This document shows, piece by piece, positions 59,985 through 64,000 of a stretch of 64,000 nt of DNA. The position numbers and the translations under genes are program-made. This DNA comes from Arion vulgaris (Eukaryota; Mollusca; Gastropoda; Stylommatophora; Arionidae). The stretch spans positions 27,823,897 to 27,887,896 of the forward strand of contig CM036758.1 in NCBI GenBank assembly GCA_020796225.1, read 5' to 3'. Position 1 is the stretch's first letter. Each line of letters starts with the position of its first letter. The notes beneath the pieces are model-generated. The model was not told the DNA's origin. It was given only the letters and a program-made list of their open reading frames with translations, and did not search any database.

Positions 59985-60200
59985 ATGTGGCGATGAGGTA
60001 CGGTGCTCGCTTCAAAGGTATTTGTTTCTCGCCCCGTTTGGAGTTATTGGGCTGCGTTTTCCATAAATCCATGATCTCAGTATAGATCAAATTTCTAGCC
60101 CGTTCGGAGACCGAGGAGAAAACATAGGTCATATATTTTAACTGAGCTCGTACAATAACCACATACATTAATACAGCTAAGAGTAGGCTGGAATGACCCT
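59985..60200 (+). mobile_element. SINE S3 remnant in receptor 2 3' flank
   Basis: From tgaggtacggtgctcgcttc to ctaagagtaggctgg; orthologous in position to 30055-30290. Confidence 0.55.
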
Positions 60201-60455
60201 GCCTTGGGAAAAACCCACTAATACACATTGAACATACAAATTCAACACATTTTCGCCATCTTAAAAATTACCCCATGGACTTTCACCGATGCTACAACGT
60301 TCGATCACTGTCACGTAGAAAAGAGATCGCCCCAATCGTCGTTATTTATAGAAGTACAATGATGATTATACTATCAAACATTACAATCACTTCTCTCTGT
60401 GTATATTATATGCACAGTCTATGTTTAATCACTATGTGATAATTGAAGATGTATA
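60201..60455. other. Receptor 2 distal flank
   Basis: Related to 30290-30365 and, after the point where copy 1 has the 38-bp array, to 31626-31745. The ancestral order without the array is therefore preserved here. Confidence 0.5.
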
Positions 60456-60509
60456 TAGACTGTGCCTCTTTGCGGAAGTCAGCAACCCGACTCGTACATT
60501 ACTTGGCTC

Positions 60510-61275
60510 AAAATCACACACTAAAATTGGATTTTGGAATGTGAGAACGATGGCCACGGCTACAAAATCAGCCCAAATTGCAGAATAAATAAAGAGATAC
60601 GAGCTGGACGTACAGGGTTAAGTGAGGTGAGATGGCCTGGAACAGATAGAAGAGTAGTTAGTGGATTAACTTTCATATATTCAGGGAGAGAAGATGGTAA
60701 GCATTTTGAAGGAGTGGGTATAATGATGACACCTAGAGTAGCAAAGAGCATGTTAGAATGGAAACCCATCTCGAGTCGGAAAATCAGAGCCTGCTTCAGT
60801 ACCAGGCATGTCAATATGACAATACTTGAGTGTTATGCACCAACCAACCAGGCCGACGATGATAAGAGAGGCACATTTTATGAGCAATTCCAAGATCAAA
60901 TTAACAAACCCAAAAACATATGTTATTAGTTATGGGGGACTTTAATGCCAAGGTTGGAAGTAATAATGTGAGGACTATAGGAAAACAAGAAACAAACACA
61001 ATGAATGGAGAATGGAGAAAGACTGGCTGAGTTATGTATATTGTCAAACTTAGTTAAAAAAAAACAACAAAACAGTAATTGGAGGTACCATCTTTACACA
61101 TAAGGAAATTCATAAACTTACTTGGCACTCACCAGATGGAGTGACCAGGAATCAGATTGCCCACATGTGCATAAATATACAATTTAGAACATCATTGCTG
61201 GATGTCCGTGCATACAGAGGGGCAGATGTAGGAAGTGATCATAATTTATGCATAGGTAAATTAAAACCGAAATTC
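60510..61275 (+). pseudogene. RTE LINE endonuclease domain
   Basis: The APE-type blocks run from WNVRTM to [11 protein letters not shown], with in-frame stops after IAE and INxxKNICY and an A-run frameshift near 61060. The catalytic histidine/aspartate block SDH is intact. Confidence 0.8.
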
Positions 61276-61789
61276 AAAATTCATCATACTAAAAAGAACA
61301 ACTGCGAATAGACAGTCAAAGGCTACAAAATAAAGAAGTAAAAAAGGAATATCAGCTCGAACTTAAGAATAGGTTCGAGTTACTAAATGGTGAGAATGAA
61401 CAGAACATTGAAGACAAATGGACTAAGATAATGGACACACTATTGGGGGCAGCAAATAGAAGCGCAGGATTAAAGCCGAAAGACAGAAAACCCGGGATAA
61501 ACGATGACACCTGGAAATGTATTCAAGAAAGAAGAAAGATGAAACTAGCGATATTTAATACTAAGAATGCAACAGATGAAATCCAAGCTAAAAATGAATA
61601 GAGACTAACAGACAAAGGAGTGAAAAGAGCGACTAGAAGAGATAAAAGTGGCCCACTCAAGAGTAAAGATGATAAAGTAATAAAATCAGATACCGAGCAG
61701 AAGAAAAGATGGGCAGAACATTTTGAACAAATATTATATAGACCTGATCCACCAGTACTACTCAAGTTTGACGAAGAGGCATAAAACAG

Positions 61790-63190
61790 TTCTCTACCAA
61801 TTAACGAAGAAATGATAAGTGTAGCTGTGATCAAGGAGGCAATCCGTTCCTTGATAAACAATAAGGCAGCGGATGACGACAACATTGCTGCAGACATGCT
61901 CAAAGCGGCTGATGATACAACTATTAGCCAGGTGCAAGAACTATTTAATAAAGTATGGGAAGAAGTAACTGTCCCAGATCAATGGAAAAATGGAATAATT
62001 GGTAAGATCCCCAAAAGGTGATCTAAAAGATTGCAACAACTGGAGAGGATCACCTAATATCAGTAATGGCCAAGACTTTCTGCAAAATTATTCTTAATAG
62101 AACCAAAGGAGCAGTGGACACAACCCTGAGAGAAGAATAAGTTGGTTTTAGACCTGGAAGAAGCTACTTAGACCAATTAATTACCCTACGACTAATTTTG
62201 GAGAAACATATTGAGAAGCAACAACCACTCATACTAAATTTCATCGATTTTAAAAAGCCTTTGATAGTCTACACAGAATCTCCCTGTGGAATATTCTGAG
62301 ATGCTATGGAATACCAGACACAATAATAAACATTACCAAGAGCCTCTAAACTGGTTCACAGTGGTGCAGTTCGCACTGATGGTGGACACAGCGACTGGCT
62401 TATTTTTGAAACCAGAGTAAAGCAAGGCTGTATTCTACTTACGCTATTGTTTGGAGTGGCCATTGACTGTGTGATGCGAAAATGTTGCATTGGCAAAACT
62501 GTCATCGATTAGGTAGAAAATAGTCAACCAGAAGATTTGGATTTTGCAAATGATATTGCCTTGCTAAGTAGAAACAACCAAGATAAGCAAATAAAAACAT
62601 ACAATTTGTCATCTATAGTATCAAAAGTTGGACTGCAGATAAGCTATGAAAAAGCAAATATAATGAAGACACCTATGACAAGTAACGCAGATATCACCCT
62701 GGAATCTAAAATGATAAAAATAACAGACCAGTTCACCTATTTAGGTAGCAATTTTGATTGCACAGGAAATGTTAAAAAGAAATTATGATACGAATTGGCA
62801 AAGCAACATCAGCTTTTAAAAGTCTAAATAAAATATGGAACTGCAAGTTATATAGTATTAAAACTAAATTACGAATTTTCAATTCAAATGTTGTATCAAT
62901 CCTAACATATGCCAGCGAGAGTTGGAAAATGACTAAAGATATAGAAAGCAAGTTGAATGCATTTGAAAATAGATGTCTGCAAAAAATAATGAATATAAAA
63001 TGGAACGAATTCAGAAGAAGTGATGAAATCAGAGACATGTCTGGTCAACCACTAGTGACAACTGTTATAAGAAAGAGAAGATGGAGATATGTTGGGCACA
63101 CCTTGAGGAGAAATGATCAAAGAATATCAAAGCAGGCATTGAAGTGGGATGCAAAGGGTTCAAGAAAGAGAGGTGGACTTAAATAGACCC
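61790..63190 (+). pseudogene. RTE LINE reverse transcriptase and C-terminal region
   Basis: Finger, palm and thumb blocks are present in order but in changing frames. FAND replaces FADD, so the first catalytic aspartate of the pair is lost even if frames were intact. The 133-residue frame at 62785-63186 is only the C-terminal tail. Confidence 0.82.
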
Positions 63191-63330
63191 TGAAACGAAC
63201 TTTGCTGAGAGAGGCAGGAAATATCGGTCTCAGTTCCATGGAAGAGATTGAGCGAGTTGCCCAGAATAGAGCGGTATGGAGAAATTACTTGCAGGTCCTA
63301 TGTAACGTTTAACGGTACGAGAGGAATTAT

Positions 63331-64000
63331 TATTATTATTACTATTACTTCCTTTCTCCATTGAATCCTGGTATTACTTTAATTGAAAATGTCATTAATA
63401 TTGAGTAACTGATGAAGATAATACTTAAAACGTGTTTAGTTTTTTTTCAGGATTTGAGATATTCCAATCAAGTAAGGAACTTGATTTTCATACCCAATGT
63501 ATTACAAATCTATAATACCGCAAGTATTGTGACAAACCTATGCCCTGAACACACCGGAAGAATTAATGTACATTTTTCAGTAGTGCGATAGAGTGATGAA
63601 AATCGGGAAAACCCACATGAAATTCGTTCAAGTGGTGCAATCGAAATAACTGACAAATATAAAGTAGTAATACTTCTGATTGCATAGTTAGTTTACCTAG
63701 GAGATGGTCACTTTTGTATATGTTAAATAAAGATCATAAAAAACTATGTTTATTATTGAATAAAAAATATATCTACCATTGGATGTAACGATCATTAGGT
63801 CATATGCATATATTACAACAATTACGGTCACGAGGTTCACGAGATTTTGAATGTTAAACAGCGGAAAAACAGTGTGAAACGCACTTTAGTAGTTACATTT
63901 CAGTTATAAGAACTTGAATTCTCTCTCTCTCGCGATCACCTAAGAGACCGATGTACCACAGATCTCTTCATAAATTCATTCATGTGAAAATCTGATTCAT
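63331..64000. other. No feature recognised
   Basis: AT-rich sequence after the RTE tail. No frame, RNA, or repeat in it that I can name. Confidence 0.4.

Larger units (their letters stand above)
56781..60300. repeat. Segmental duplication, copy 2 (contains receptor gene 2)
   Basis: Aligns with 28640-30365. It is longer because of a Penelope-like insertion (about 57030-58808). The 3' flank matches past the SINE S3 remnant to cgatcactgtcac, without the 38-bp array of copy 1. Confidence 0.85.
60456..63330 (+). mobile_element. RTE-like LINE, nearly full length, inactive
   Basis: Endonuclease: FWNVRTMATATKSAQIAE, YELDVQGLSEVRWPG, GVGIMM, ECYAPTNQADDDKR, VMGDFNAKVG, GSDHNL. Polymerase: NNKAADDDNIAADML, VPDQWKNGIIGKIPK, VGFRPGRSYLDQL, LNFIDFKK, then DFANDIALLS at 62541-62570, where the catalytic FADD is FAND. 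C-terminus (62785 onward): TYASESWKMTKDIESKLNAF, RRWRYVGHTLRRND, KWDAKGSRKRG. It ends gaggaattattattatt, a trinucleotide tail. Several stops (for example in the endonuclease and after IPK) and shifts break it. No separate ORF1 is seen, as in RTE elements. Confidence 0.88.

Overview
This window looks like a gene-poor, repeat-dominated piece of an invertebrate animal nuclear genome. The evidence is tRNA-derived SINEs, several LINE families (RTE-like, RNase H-bearing I/Jockey-like, and one with a C-terminal C2H2 finger), Penelope-like elements with a GIY-YIG domain, a Tc1-like remnant and many long tandem arrays. There are no bacterial-type operons or ribosome binding sites. A lophotrochozoan is my best guess, but the sequence alone does not settle it.

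Only two genes look intact: paralogous 329-residue seven-transmembrane receptors at 29057-30046 and 58982-59971 (about 84% identical by eye). They lie in a segmental duplication, each with a 3' splice site directly before the start codon. Both lack the usual DRY, LAxxD aspartate, NPxxY proline and TM6 proline. Nearly every other open frame is a tandem repeat read through or a decayed transposable element.

Layout: 1-545 decayed LINE end with RNase H; 546-840 an interspersed element that recurs at 24560; 850-15860 a 26-bp satellite organised into about 1.3-kb subunits, each carrying one tRNA-derived SINE, and a three-subunit higher-order repeat of about 3.9 kb; 15870-19203 decayed LINE, Penelope-like fold-back, SINE and RTE; 19205-22125 two more arrays around a LINE RNase H fragment; 22126-28575 LINE fragments, a 58-bp array and microsatellites; 28640-31620 receptor copy 1 and a 38-bp array; 31940-33440 SINE and LINE 5' fragment; 33480-39505 a noisy 25-bp array and a very homogeneous 57-bp array; 39627-42725 SINE, LINE pieces, Tc1-like remnant, a satellite island and Penelope-like fragment; 42726-48345 a 5.6-kb LINE with tandem 5' monomers; 48365-53900 LINE 5' fragment, satellite island and old LINE copies; 54040-55870 LINE fragments split by a 1.08-kb non-autonomous LINE derivative with an 11-bp target duplication; 56781-60300 receptor copy 2, carrying a Penelope-like insertion absent from copy 1; 60456-63330 a nearly full-length dead RTE LINE; 63331-64000 nothing recognised.

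The window is most useful as a natural record of repeat turnover. Paralogous pairs (receptor copies 1 and 2; LINE copies A and B) give filled/empty-site comparisons for a Penelope-like element, a Penelope-like mini-element and a SINE. They also show where short unique segments were converted to tandem arrays after duplication. No calls were checked by computation; all alignments are by eye.
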